A DNA stretch of 64,000 nucleotides. Origin: an uncultured Saprospiraceae bacterium (GTDB lineage Bacteria > Bacteroidota > Bacteroidia > Chitinophagales > Saprospiraceae). Each line of letters begins with the position of its first letter. Position 1 is the first letter of the stretch. Position numbers and translations under genes: made by a program. Shown piece after piece: positions 50,103-57,924 of the stretch. The notes under the pieces were generated by a model. It had not been told where the DNA came from, searched no databases, and saw only the letters and a program-made list of their open reading frames with translations. The stretch spans positions 1 to 64,000 of the forward strand of contig CALGLU010000091.1 in NCBI GenBank assembly GCA_937959275.1. Reading direction: 5' to 3'.

Positions 50103-52073
50103 TTAATTCAACAACACAAAGCCAAGCCACGCAAAGCCATACGCCAAGGCAAGCATAAATAAAAACTGATAAATCGCATATTTCCACTGACCAGTTTCCT
50201 TTCTTACAATCGCCATCGTGCTCGCGCACTGCATCGCAAATACGTAAAAGAGAAGTAAGGAAACAGATACAGCTATCGTGAATGTTGGTCGTCCTGTATT
50301 GCGATTTATTTCTGTCTTTAGTTTGTTGATGATCGTACCTTCTTCTTCTGATCCGATACTATAGATTGTGGATAAGGTCCCTACAAATACTTCTCTTGCC
50401 GCAAAGGAGGTCAATAAGGCAATACCAATTTTCCAATCATAACCCAATGGTCGAATCACAGGCTCGATGAATTTTCCTGCATAACCAATGTAAGAGTATT
50501 CAAGATCAAAGGACTCTCTTGATAAGGGAATCTCATTATCTTGCTCTTGGTAGTCTGCAAACTGCTGCTCTACGTAGGCCTCACTTTTAGGACTAAAGCT
50601 TGCCAATACCCAAAGCAAAATTGAAATGATAAAAATCACCTTTCCTGCCTCTACAATAAATGACTTGGTCTTCATGTATACCGTCGTGAAAACATTTCTC
50701 CAATTTGGCATTCTATAAATGGGTAAATCAAGTGTCCATAAACTATTACCTGGCGTCGTTGATCGCCTTGTAATAAACCAAGCGACCACTAGCGTCGCAA
50801 TCACACCGAGTAAATATAAGGCCAATAATGAGATGCCCTGCACATTAATAAATGAGCCCGATGGCTCTGGAAACATAACTGCAATCAATATCGTATAAAC
50901 AGGAAGCCGAGCGCTACAGGTCATCAGCGGAGACGCCATGATCACTGCCATGCGTTCTCTCGGATCATCGATAACTCGCGTACTCATAATCGCAGGTATG
51001 GCACACGCCCAGCTAGACATCAATGGAATTATACTTTTGCCGCTCAATCCAAATTTTCTAAGAAACGCATCTGAGATATATGAAATCCGGGACATATAAC
51101 CTGTGTGCTCAAGGACACTCAAGAGAAAGAACAAGATGGCTATCTGAGGAATAAAAATGAGCACACCACCTATACCAGGTATGATACCGTTTGTAATCAA
51201 ATCATTAAGCCAAGCAATACCAATATTATTTTCTGACAAGGAAGACAAATACGCAAACCCGCCATCAATCAAATCCATCGGATAACTAGCAAATGTAAAG
51301 ACGGCCTGAAATAAGACAAGCATCACAAATAGAAATATCGCCAGTCCCCAAATTGGATGCAGTAATAACCTGTCCCATTTTTTAGACGCCTTTAGATAAT
51401 TGTCTTCTGATAGATAGTTGACAGTCGATCTAACAATAGAGCTCACTGTCTTTTGACGTTTCAGATAGTCCTGCTGATTGGCATCCCAGTTCTCATCAAT
51501 GGACAATTGGACCTTTTGACTATAACTGTTACGAATTGTATCTTCTTCTATGACATCATACAGGCTTCTACAAATCGAATGTGGCGTTTTAAATCGATTT
51601 TTTTGGATAATAAGTCGCAATTGATCAAGCCCATCACCATTTCTAGAATTGATCAAGACCACAGGACAGCCAACAATATCCTCTAGCTCCTCTGTCTGAA
51701 TGGAGATTTGATTTTTGGACATTTCATCTTTAAAGTTGATGACCAATGCCATCGGAGCTTGTAGGTCTGCAACCTCTGAGAATAAGATTAAGTTGTCCAC
51801 TAACTGCATTCCACTAGCCACGAAAATGAGCGGGGTCTCACCTTGAGATAATTCAAGAATTTTAGATTTTGCGATTTTTTCTTCAGGAGAGGTGATTCGA
51901 AGTGAATTGAGTCCAGGTAAATCAATAATCTCTGTGTCTTTGAATTTACCTGCCTTCATCTCGACTGTCACACCTGCATAATTACCAGTTTTTTGGTTTA
52001 GCCCCGTCAATAGATTGAATAAGCTACTTTTACCGCTATTGGGTTTGCCAATTAATGCAATTGTCTGGTTCAT
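50103..52073 (-). CDS. feoB: Ferrous iron transporter B
   Basis: 656-aa Fe2+ transporter with an N-terminal G domain: G1 IGKPNSGKSSLFN, G3 DLPGLNSL, G4 NFKD (in place of NxxD/NKxD) and G5-like INSRNGDG. The C-terminal membrane part has gate motifs SWACAIPAIMSTRVIDDPRE, SPLMTCSARLPVYT and FAAREVFVGTLSTIY. The terminal CASTMAIVRKETGQWKYA is followed by the last span. It imports ferrous iron across the inner membrane. It is translationally coupled to feoA by an ATGA overlap, which supports the start at 52073 over the ATG at 52085. feoC is absent, as usual in this phylum. Length is near the lower end for the family. Confidence 0.93.
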   Translation of the reverse strand: MNQTIALIGKPNSGKSSLFNLLTGLNQKTGNYAGVTVEMKAGKFKDTEIIDLPGLNSLRITSPEEKIAKSKILELSQGETPLIFVASGMQLVDNLILFSEVADLQAPMALVINFKDEMSKNQISIQTEELEDIVGCPVVLINSRNGDGLDQLRLIIQKNRFKTPHSICRSLYDVIEEDTIRNSYSQKVQLSIDENWDANQQDYLKRQKTVSSIVRSTVNYLSEDNYLKASKKWDRLLLHPIWGLAIFLFVMLVLFQAVFTFASYPMDLIDGGFAYLSSLSENNIGIAWLNDLITNGIIPGIGGVLIFIPQIAILFFLLSVLEHTGYMSRISYISDAFLRKFGLSGKSIIPLMSSWACAIPAIMSTRVIDDPRERMAVIMASPLMTCSARLPVYTILIAVMFPEPSGSFINVQGISLLALYLLGVIATLVVAWFITRRSTTPGNSLWTLDLPIYRMPNWRNVFTTVYMKTKSFIVEAGKVIFIISILLWVLASFSPKSEAYVEQQFADYQEQDNEIPLSRESFDLEYSYIGYAGKFIEPVIRPLGYDWKIGIALLTSFAAREVFVGTLSTIYSIGSEEEGTIINKLKTEINRNTGRPTFTIAVSVSLLLFYVFAMQCASTMAIVRKETGQWKYAIYQFLFMLALAYGFAWLGFVLLN

Positions 52074-52291
52074 ATGCGTGTCCAATCCATCTTCTGAAAA
52101 TCATTATTGCGTAGACTTATCATCTTACCGCCTACGGTCAGATTAATTAAGCCCGAGTAAGTTGGACTATAGTTCATGACGAATACGGTGCCGACTGTAA
52201 ACCCGTGGATTAATAAATATTGCTTCAGTTCAGGTCTCCCATTTAACTGAATGACAATCGCACGCTCATCTACCTGTAGTCGATCCATCAT
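52070..52291 (-). CDS. feoA: FeoA-type ferrous iron transport accessory protein
   Basis: 73-aa SH3-like protein. ERAIVIQLNGRPELKQYLLI, then HGFTVGTVFVMNYSPTYSG and LINLTVGGKMISLRNNDFQKM fit FeoA, a small cytosolic protein that works with FeoB in Fe2+ uptake. I place the start at the paired ATGs (52291/52288). A longer reading would need a TTG at 52315. The stop overlaps the feoB ATG. No Fur box was recognised in the 200 bp upstream, so iron regulation is likely but not shown. Confidence 0.88.
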   Translation of the reverse strand: MMDRLQVDERAIVIQLNGRPELKQYLLIHGFTVGTVFVMNYSPTYSGLINLTVGGKMISLRNNDFQKMDWTRI

Positions 52292-52495
52292 CTTAATATT
52301 AGCATCAGATTGCAAAGGAACTAATTATTTTGAATTAATCTAAATAAAAATTAGAGAATCAAAAAGTAAATGAAACCAATTGGTTGATAGATCTCAATTT
52401 TCAATCTAATTCTTGACCGATATCTGAAAAGGAACCGCTTGAGGTGTTGGGTTTGGATACGAATTTGTTATTTTAACTGTCAGAAAAATACGTTC

Positions 52496-54388
52496 ATGAC
52501 ACATCAAATTACATCATTAGAAGATTATAAAGACACCTATAGAAAAAGTGTAGAGGATCCAGAGGGATTTTGGGCAGAGCAAGCGGATAGCTTTCAGTGG
52601 CATCGCAAATGGGATACAGTCCTAGAATGGAATTTCGAAGAGCCATCTATAAAATGGTTTTCAGGTGGGCAGATGAATATTACAGAGAATTGTCTCGATC
52701 GGCACATTGCTGAGCGAGGCGATCAGACAGCGATCTTATGGGAGCCGAATGACCCTGATGGAGAAGTCAAATCCTTTAGCTATTCAGAATTACTTGCTGA
52801 AGTCTCTAAGTGTGCGAATGCCTTAAAAGCTAATGGTGTTTCAAAGGGCGATCGGGTTGTTTTTTACATGCCCATGGTGCCTGAATTAGCGATTGGTGTA
52901 TTAGCCTGTGCACGGATAGGTGCAGTACACTCTGTGGTGTTTGCTGGGTTTTCGGCACAAGCGCTGGCTGATCGAGTGAATGACGCCCAAGCCAAAATGA
53001 TTATCTGTTCAGATTACAATCAACGAGGAGCTAAACATATACCGGTAAAGGAAGTCGTGGATAATGCCTTACAAATTGGATGTCCATCGATTGAGACGGT
53101 ATTGACACATCGGAATACAGGAGGTGATGTCAGCATGGGTGACAGAGATAAGTGGTGGCATGAGGAGGTAGACCATCAATCTCCTGAGTGTAAAGCTGAA
53201 ATCATGGAGGCAGAAGATATGCTGTTTATCCTGTATACCTCTGGTTCAACTGGTAAACCAAAAGGTGTCGTTCATACCTGTGGCGGTTATATGGTGTACA
53301 CGTGTTATACCTTTCGCAATGCCTTTCAGTATAAGGATGGTGATATTTACTGGTGTACGGCTGATATTGGTTGGATTACTGGCCACTCTTATATTGTATA
53401 TGGACCATTGTTGGCAGGTGCGACGAGTATGATGTTTGAGGGTGTACCAACATATCCAGATGCAGGACGATTCTGGCAAATTTGCGAAAAACATAAAGTC
53501 AACCAATTCTATACAGCGCCGACGGCAATTCGCGCGTTGATGGCCAAAGGAGATGATATTCCTGGAACGTATGATCTATCTTCTATCAAGCTGTTGGGTT
53601 CAGTCGGTGAGCCAATCAATGAAGAAGCTTGGCATTGGTATGATAAACATATCGGTAAGCACAAATCGCCCATCATCGATACTTGGTGGCAAACGGAGAC
53701 AGGTGGTATCATGATTACACCATTACCGGGAATTACAGATACCAAACCGACCTACGCGTCCTATCCCATGCCAGGCATCCAATTACTACTCGTCGATAAC
53801 GAAGGCAGTGTCATTGAAGGAAATGATGTGGAAGGCCTATTATGTGTGATCTTTCCTTGGCCGAGCATGCTGCGCACGACTTATGGTGATCATGAGCGAT
53901 GTCGACAAACATATTTTTCGTCTTTCCCAGGCAAGTATTTTACAGGTGATGGTGTACGCCGAGATGAAGATGGTCGTATCAGAGTCATCGGTAGAGTAGA
54001 TGACGTACTTAACGTATCAGGCCATAGAATGGGCACAGCCGAAGTCGAGAATGCAATCAATGAACATGAAGGAGTGATTGAATCTGCAGTCGTAGGCTAT
54101 CCACACGACATCAAAGGGCAAGGCATTTATGCGTATGTGATTACAGATGGAGTAGAGATGGGTGACGAACTCATCAAGGGTATAAAGGCCACGGTGACAA
54201 AAGAAATCGGTCCGATCGCAAAACCTGATAAAATACAAGTTGTCCCAGGCTTACCCAAGACTAGGTCTGGAAAGATAATGCGTCGTATCCTTCGTAAAAT
54301 TGCATCTAAGGATACAAGCAATTTGGGTGATACATCCACCTTGTTAAATCCGGAAATTGTAGAGTCGATTATTGAAGGGGCGGTTTAA
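52496..54388 (+). CDS. acs: Acetyl-CoA synthetase
   Basis: 630-aa AMP-forming acetyl-CoA synthetase. It activates acetate via acetyl-AMP to acetyl-CoA in the cytosol. Motifs are IKWFSGGQMNITENCLDRH, LFILYTSGSTGKPKGVVHT (ATP loop), YWCTADIGWITGHSYIVYGP, DTWWQTETGGIMITPLPG, YFTGDGVRRDEDGRIRV and RTRSGKIMRRILRK-like LPKTRSGKIMRRILRKIA with the Lys that is acetylated in Acs. I chose ATG 52496, which gives the family N-terminus (SLEDYKDTY); an upstream TTG reading adds a Cys/Trp-rich leader with no family match. The stop codon is followed at once by seven-base repeats and the 46-bp core copy B. Confidence 0.95.
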   Translation: MTHQITSLEDYKDTYRKSVEDPEGFWAEQADSFQWHRKWDTVLEWNFEEPSIKWFSGGQMNITENCLDRHIAERGDQTAILWEPNDPDGEVKSFSYSELLAEVSKCANALKANGVSKGDRVVFYMPMVPELAIGVLACARIGAVHSVVFAGFSAQALADRVNDAQAKMIICSDYNQRGAKHIPVKEVVDNALQIGCPSIETVLTHRNTGGDVSMGDRDKWWHEEVDHQSPECKAEIMEAEDMLFILYTSGSTGKPKGVVHTCGGYMVYTCYTFRNAFQYKDGDIYWCTADIGWITGHSYIVYGPLLAGATSMMFEGVPTYPDAGRFWQICEKHKVNQFYTAPTAIRALMAKGDDIPGTYDLSSIKLLGSVGEPINEEAWHWYDKHIGKHKSPIIDTWWQTETGGIMITPLPGITDTKPTYASYPMPGIQLLLVDNEGSVIEGNDVEGLLCVIFPWPSMLRTTYGDHERCRQTYFSSFPGKYFTGDGVRRDEDGRIRVIGRVDDVLNVSGHRMGTAEVENAINEHEGVIESAVVGYPHDIKGQGIYAYVITDGVEMGDELIKGIKATVTKEIGPIAKPDKIQVVPGLPKTRSGKIMRRILRKIASKDTSNLGDTSTLLNPEIVESIIEGAV

Positions 54389-54460
54389 TAGTGGATAGTG
54401 GATAGTAAATAGTAGGAGCGAAGCTGAAATCTTCGCACTGAGCAAAGCGAACGTCGGGAT
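54389..54460 (+). repeat. Heptad tandem repeat plus 46-bp dispersed core, copy B
   Basis: TAGTGGA TAGTGGA TAGTAAA-type heptads (54389-54414) start at the acs stop codon. They are followed by the 46-bp core (54415-54460), which differs from copy A (49660-49705) at three positions. Confidence 0.85.
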
Positions 54461-54501
54461 GACAAGATCAATCTAAGATAAAGTTAGATGCTTAAATGGT
54501 G

Positions 54502-54509
54502 TATATTTG
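54502..54509 (+). promoter_or_regulatory. -7 box for the toxin-antitoxin pair
   Basis: TATATTTG is a perfect TAnnTTTG, 15 bp before the antitoxin ATG at 54525. No palindromic operator was recognised around it. Confidence 0.5.
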
Positions 54510-54524
54510 CATCAAATAAAATAC

Positions 54525-54770
54525 ATGCCAATGAATAGACAAAGCATAACATTTACGAAGCCAAATGATGAATGGCTTAAAGAAATGGTATCAATGCAAG
54601 AATATTCCAGTAAAAGTGAACTTGTGAATGATTTAATTCGTCAAGCTAGAAAGCAACAAATTCAAATTGATTGGATCAATAGAAAGTTAGAAAAGGCTGA
54701 ACAGGGTGGATTTACAGAATTAAATAAAGCAGAAATCCTCGTAGAGTCAAAGTCTCGTTTAAATGGCTAA
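54525..54770 (+). CDS. parD: ParD-type antitoxin (ribbon-helix-helix)
   Basis: 81-aa antitoxin. The ribbon-helix-helix head is MNRQSITFTKPNDEWLKEMV, then SSKSELVNDLIRQARKQ (typical of the CC2985/ParD group). It is followed by a toxin-binding helix (IDWINRKLEKAEQGGFTELN). The head should bind its own promoter and the tail should neutralise the ParE toxin. ATGs at 54525 and 54531 are both possible; the second matches the family start exactly. The 3' end overlaps the toxin start by 8 bp. A -7 box lies just upstream. Confidence 0.88.
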   Translation: MPMNRQSITFTKPNDEWLKEMVSMQEYSSKSELVNDLIRQARKQQIQIDWINRKLEKAEQGGFTELNKAEILVESKSRLNG

Positions 54771-55050
54771 TTTTAAATTAAGTGAGTCAGCTAAAGAAGA
54801 CTTGATTAGAATTCATCATTTCGGAGTTGAAAAATTTGGGTCTAAACAAGCTGACAAATATTTTAATTCATTGTTTGACTATTTTGAAATGATTACAAAA
54901 AACCCATTTTCATTTCAGGCTGTTGATCATATTAGAGTTGGATATCGTCGGTGTCCTATTGGTCCAGATTCAATTTATTTTATAGTAAATAACAATGTTG
55001 TAGAAATTATGGCAATCGTAGGAAAGCAGGATTTTGATACTTTACTTTGA
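54763..55050 (+). CDS. parE: ParE/RelE-superfamily toxin
   Basis: 95-aa toxin. It has FKLSESAKEDLIRIHHFGVE, FGSKQADKYFNSLFDYFEMI, RVGYRRCPIGPDSIYFIV and IMAIVGKQDFDTLL, all at the positions expected for ParE. ParE proteins poison DNA gyrase, while RelE relatives cut mRNA on the ribosome; the ParD partner argues for ParE. The conserved C-terminal strand and Arg-rich loop are intact, so the toxin looks functional. It overlaps the antitoxin gene and is probably translated from the same message. The locus is next to a dispersed repeat, consistent with acquisition at a repeat-rich spot. Confidence 0.88.
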   Translation: MANFKLSESAKEDLIRIHHFGVEKFGSKQADKYFNSLFDYFEMITKNPFSFQAVDHIRVGYRRCPIGPDSIYFIVNNNVVEIMAIVGKQDFDTLL

Positions 55051-55169
55051 TAAGTAGAATGACGATTCCAACATTGACCTTATCTAATAGTTAATTAATG
55101 AATTGCCAAGCTTATATGTTCATTAAACATTTTTGATTTTGATTTTAATTCTCATTTTGATTTAAAGTT

Positions 55170-55667
55170 ATGAAACAAGTCATCTTAGTCAGACATGCCA
55201 AATCCTCTTGGAAAGATATGAGTCTACGAGATCATGATAGACCCTTAAATGGGAGAGGGAAGCGAGATGCTCCGTTTATGGCACAACAACTGTTGGAAAA
55301 AATGGAAACTGCTGACGCCATTGTTGCGAGTTCGGCAGTAAGAGCTCAACAAACGGCAAAGCACTTTCAGCTTGCTTTTGAGGACAGCCTTGAAGAGTTT
55401 ATAACAGCTTCAGATCTATACCATGCCTCTCCAGAAGAGATATTATCAGTGATTCAAGGTGTGAATAATCAATATAACCGGATTCTCGTTTTTGGACATA
55501 ATCCTGGATTTACTCAAATGGCGAATCTGTTTAGTCAAGCTTATATTGATAATGTACCAACTTGTGGTATTGTGAGTATAGATTTTAGCGTTACAACTTG
55601 GGACAAAGTAAATGCTCAATCTGGAAAACTAAAGACGATGATATATCCTAAAATGTGGCTTACATGA
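55170..55667 (+). CDS. sixA: SixA-like histidine phosphatase
   Basis: 165-aa histidine-phosphatase-superfamily protein. It has VILVRHAKSSWKDM (phosphate-accepting His in the RHG/RHA motif), RDHDRPLNGRGKRDAPFM, DAIVASSAVRAQQTAKHF and the second catalytic His in RILVFGHNPGFTQMA. SixA removes phosphate from His of phosphorelay proteins in E. coli; relatives may act on other phosphates. Here it leads a plus-strand run of genes with a response regulator and a sensor kinase, which makes a link to phosphorelay control plausible. The stop overlaps the ATG of the following DUF4296 gene (ATGA). Confidence 0.88.
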   Translation: MKQVILVRHAKSSWKDMSLRDHDRPLNGRGKRDAPFMAQQLLEKMETADAIVASSAVRAQQTAKHFQLAFEDSLEEFITASDLYHASPEEILSVIQGVNNQYNRILVFGHNPGFTQMANLFSQAYIDNVPTCGIVSIDFSVTTWDKVNAQSGKLKTMIYPKMWLT

Positions 55668-56014
55668 CTTTAAATAAATGTCTATTGTATGTATTGCTGT
55701 CGCTGCTGCTGATGATAATGGCTTGCTCTGAATTAAAGCCCCATATGGCCATTTTGGATGACCAAGACAAAGTCGTGGATGTTATAGTGGATATGTATAT
55801 TGCAGAAGCCACGATCAATAAACAGCCAATAACTGTTAGAGATAGCCTAAGAGGTAGTTATAGAGATAACATTATCTTAATACATGATTTGTCAGATGTC
55901 GAGTTTGATAGTCTATTTTTATACATTCAAACGGATTCAGAATCTTATAGTGAGATCCACAAACGAGCTGTTGCAAAATTGAATGAACTAAATTCGTCGA
56001 AGGATAAAGATTAA
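55664..56014 (+). CDS. DUF4296 lipoprotein
   Basis: 116-aa predicted lipoprotein of the DUF4296 family, a Bacteroidota-specific group of unknown function. The signal LLYVLLSLLLMIMACSE contains a lipobox ending in Cys. The mature part has VVDVIVDMYIAEATINKQP, then LIHDLSDVEFDSLFLYIQ, a helical pattern typical of the family. The start at ATG 55664 overlaps the sixA stop; a GTG at 55655 is also in frame. The stop is 2 bp before the response regulator ATG, so the three genes are tightly coupled. It is probably in the outer or inner membrane facing the periplasm. Confidence 0.8.
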   Translation: MTLNKCLLYVLLSLLLMIMACSELKPHMAILDDQDKVVDVIVDMYIAEATINKQPITVRDSLRGSYRDNIILIHDLSDVEFDSLFLYIQTDSESYSEIHKRAVAKLNELNSSKDKD

Positions 56015-56016
56015 TT

Positions 56017-56706
56017 ATGGATACAAATGCCAAAATACTTCTTGTAGATGATGAGGAAGATATACTGGAGTTTTTAAGGTACAACCTCAAGAAGGATGAC
56101 TACATAATAGAGGTAGCAATGGATGGGAAAGAAGCCATTGAGAAAGCATATGAGTTCAAGCCTGATCTCATTATCCTAGACGTGATGATGCCTGATATGG
56201 ATGGGATAGAGGTTTGTAATCGACTTCGAGAAGATGAGCAATTCAATGATACACTCATTACATTCCTTACTGCAAAAAGTGAATCTTTTACTCAGATCGC
56301 AGCTCTTGATACGGGTGGTGATGATTACATAACAAAGCCAATCAAACCCAATGTGTTCAAAAGTCGAGTCAAAGCATTATTGCGGAGACATAAGAAAAAT
56401 CAAAATCAAGAATTCGATTCAGCTGAACTTGTCTTTGGGGATTTGAAAATTAATAAAGAAGAATATTCAGTCTATAAAGGCGAAAAGAAAATTGTCTTAG
56501 CGAAGAAGGAATTCAATTTACTCGTTTTACTGACATCAAAACCTGGAAAAGTGTTTAAGCGAGAGGAGATTCTATCAGAAGTTTGGGGTAAAGACGTAAT
56601 TGTTGGAGACAGAACCATCGATGTTCATATCCGTAAACTTCGCGAGAAATTAGGTAAAAAGTATATTCAAACCTACAAGGGGATTGGGTATAAATTTGAA
56701 TTTTAA
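56017..56706 (+). CDS. OmpR/PhoB-type response regulator
   Basis: 229-aa two-component regulator. The receiver domain has ILLVDDEEDILEFLRYNLKK (acidic pair), PDLIILDVMMPDMDG (phosphoryl-accepting Asp), ITFLTAKSESFTQI (Thr) and DDYITKPIKP (Lys). The winged-helix output domain follows: LVFGDLKINKEEYSVY, LAKKEFNLLVLLTSKPGKVF, RTIDVHIRKLREKLGKKYIQ. It binds DNA as a phosphorylated dimer. The partner kinase lies 177 bp downstream. The pairing and sequence are close to PhoP/PhoB-like regulators of phosphate or envelope stress, but no target box was identified. Confidence 0.93.
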   Translation: MDTNAKILLVDDEEDILEFLRYNLKKDDYIIEVAMDGKEAIEKAYEFKPDLIILDVMMPDMDGIEVCNRLREDEQFNDTLITFLTAKSESFTQIAALDTGGDDYITKPIKPNVFKSRVKALLRRHKKNQNQEFDSAELVFGDLKINKEEYSVYKGEKKIVLAKKEFNLLVLLTSKPGKVFKREEILSEVWGKDVIVGDRTIDVHIRKLREKLGKKYIQTYKGIGYKFEF

Positions 56707-56883
56707 TTAAGCATTATCACAAAACTGAGCCGTCGACCATAACTTGATTCAGAATCTCAAAATGGCAGAATACGTATCAAGTTCGTTATACCGGATTTAT
56801 GAGCTTAACCCAACGAATGAAAATGTTTTTCACATATGAATTAAGAACGCGTCATTGTAAAGCTACAAAGCTAATGTTCAAAT

Positions 56884-57924
56884 ATGTTTAAAAATCTTAC
56901 TACGAAACAGGTAGCAATTTACCTGTCAATTGTCATATCGGTCTTTGCTGCACTTTTAGTATTGGTTATTATGACGATGACGCGAGCGAGCCAACCAATT
57001 TATGTTTCTGTATTGCTTTTTCTAAGCTTTGTTTTGATCACATACTTCAGTACTAACTTTATCATTCAGAAATTTGTATTTCGGAAAATTAAGTTGATTT
57101 ATAAAATTATCTCGAAGAAGAAATACTCTGAAACATCCGATTTGGCCATTGATAGTAACTTTGATAAGGTAAATAGAGAGGTCGCTCGTTGGGCAGCAGA
57201 TACAGAAAAAGAAATTAAAACTTTAAAATCTTTAGAAGATTATAGAAGGCAATTTGTTGGGAATGTGTCACATGAACTCAAAACTCCGATTTTTGCGATC
57301 CAAGGGTATCTACACACCTTACTTGATGGAGGACTAGAAGATGAAGCAATCAATAGAAAGTATATTCAAAAGGCAGCAAAGAATGTTGTTCGGCTCCAAA
57401 ATATAGTTGATGATTTAGAAGTCATCACAAGTTTAGAATCTGGAAATGTCGTCCTAGTCTATACTAAGTTTGACATTAAAGCTCTCGTCAATGATGTCTA
57501 TGAAGATTTGCACTTTTTTGCAAAAAAGAAAAACATAACGATGACATTCAAAGAAGGGGCGAGTGATAGTACAATTGTTTATGCGGATAAAGAACGCATT
57601 CGACAAGTGCTCAATAATTTGGTGACGAACTCCATCAAGTATAACGAAACGAACGGGAAGACAGTAACAAGTATTTATGTGTTGGACGATTCAATATTGG
57701 TTGAGATTTCTGATAATGGAATTGGTATAGAAACAAAACATCTCAAACATGTCTTTGATCGGTTTTACAGGATTGATGCCTCGAGATCAAGAGCACAAGG
57801 TGGTTCTGGTTTAGGCTTGTCAATTGTCAAGCACATCGTCGAAAGTCATGATCAGAATGTCTTCGTGAGGAGCACGCCAGATATAGGGTCAACGTTTGGC
57901 TTTACTTTAAAGAAGGCGAATTAG
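56884..57924 (+). CDS. Membrane sensor histidine kinase (PhoR-like)
   Basis: 346-aa HisKA/HATPase kinase. Two membrane spans (VAIYLSIVISVFAALLVLVI; PIYVSVLLFLSFVLITYF) are joined by a very short periplasmic loop. A HAMP-like linker follows. The phosphorylated His is in QFVGNVSHELKTPIFAIQGY. N-box LNNLVTNSIKYNE, G1 ISDNGIGI, F-box FDRFYR and G2 GGSGLGLSIVKHI are intact. The tiny periplasmic segment suggests intramembrane sensing or control by a partner protein rather than ligand binding. It pairs with the response regulator upstream. The gap between them holds a degenerate dispersed repeat (around 56740-56770). Its last 23 bp overlap the convergent M23 peptidase gene. Confidence 0.9.
   Translation: MFKNLTTKQVAIYLSIVISVFAALLVLVIMTMTRASQPIYVSVLLFLSFVLITYFSTNFIIQKFVFRKIKLIYKIISKKKYSETSDLAIDSNFDKVNREVARWAADTEKEIKTLKSLEDYRRQFVGNVSHELKTPIFAIQGYLHTLLDGGLEDEAINRKYIQKAAKNVVRLQNIVDDLEVITSLESGNVVLVYTKFDIKALVNDVYEDLHFFAKKKNITMTFKEGASDSTIVYADKERIRQVLNNLVTNSIKYNETNGKTVTSIYVLDDSILVEISDNGIGIETKHLKHVFDRFYRIDASRSRAQGGSGLGLSIVKHIVESHDQNVFVRSTPDIGSTFGFTLKKAN

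Noticed and set aside
54017-54339. Minus-strand ORFs opposite the acs 3' end
   Set aside because: They are fully antisense to a well-conserved enzyme and have no domain or start signal.
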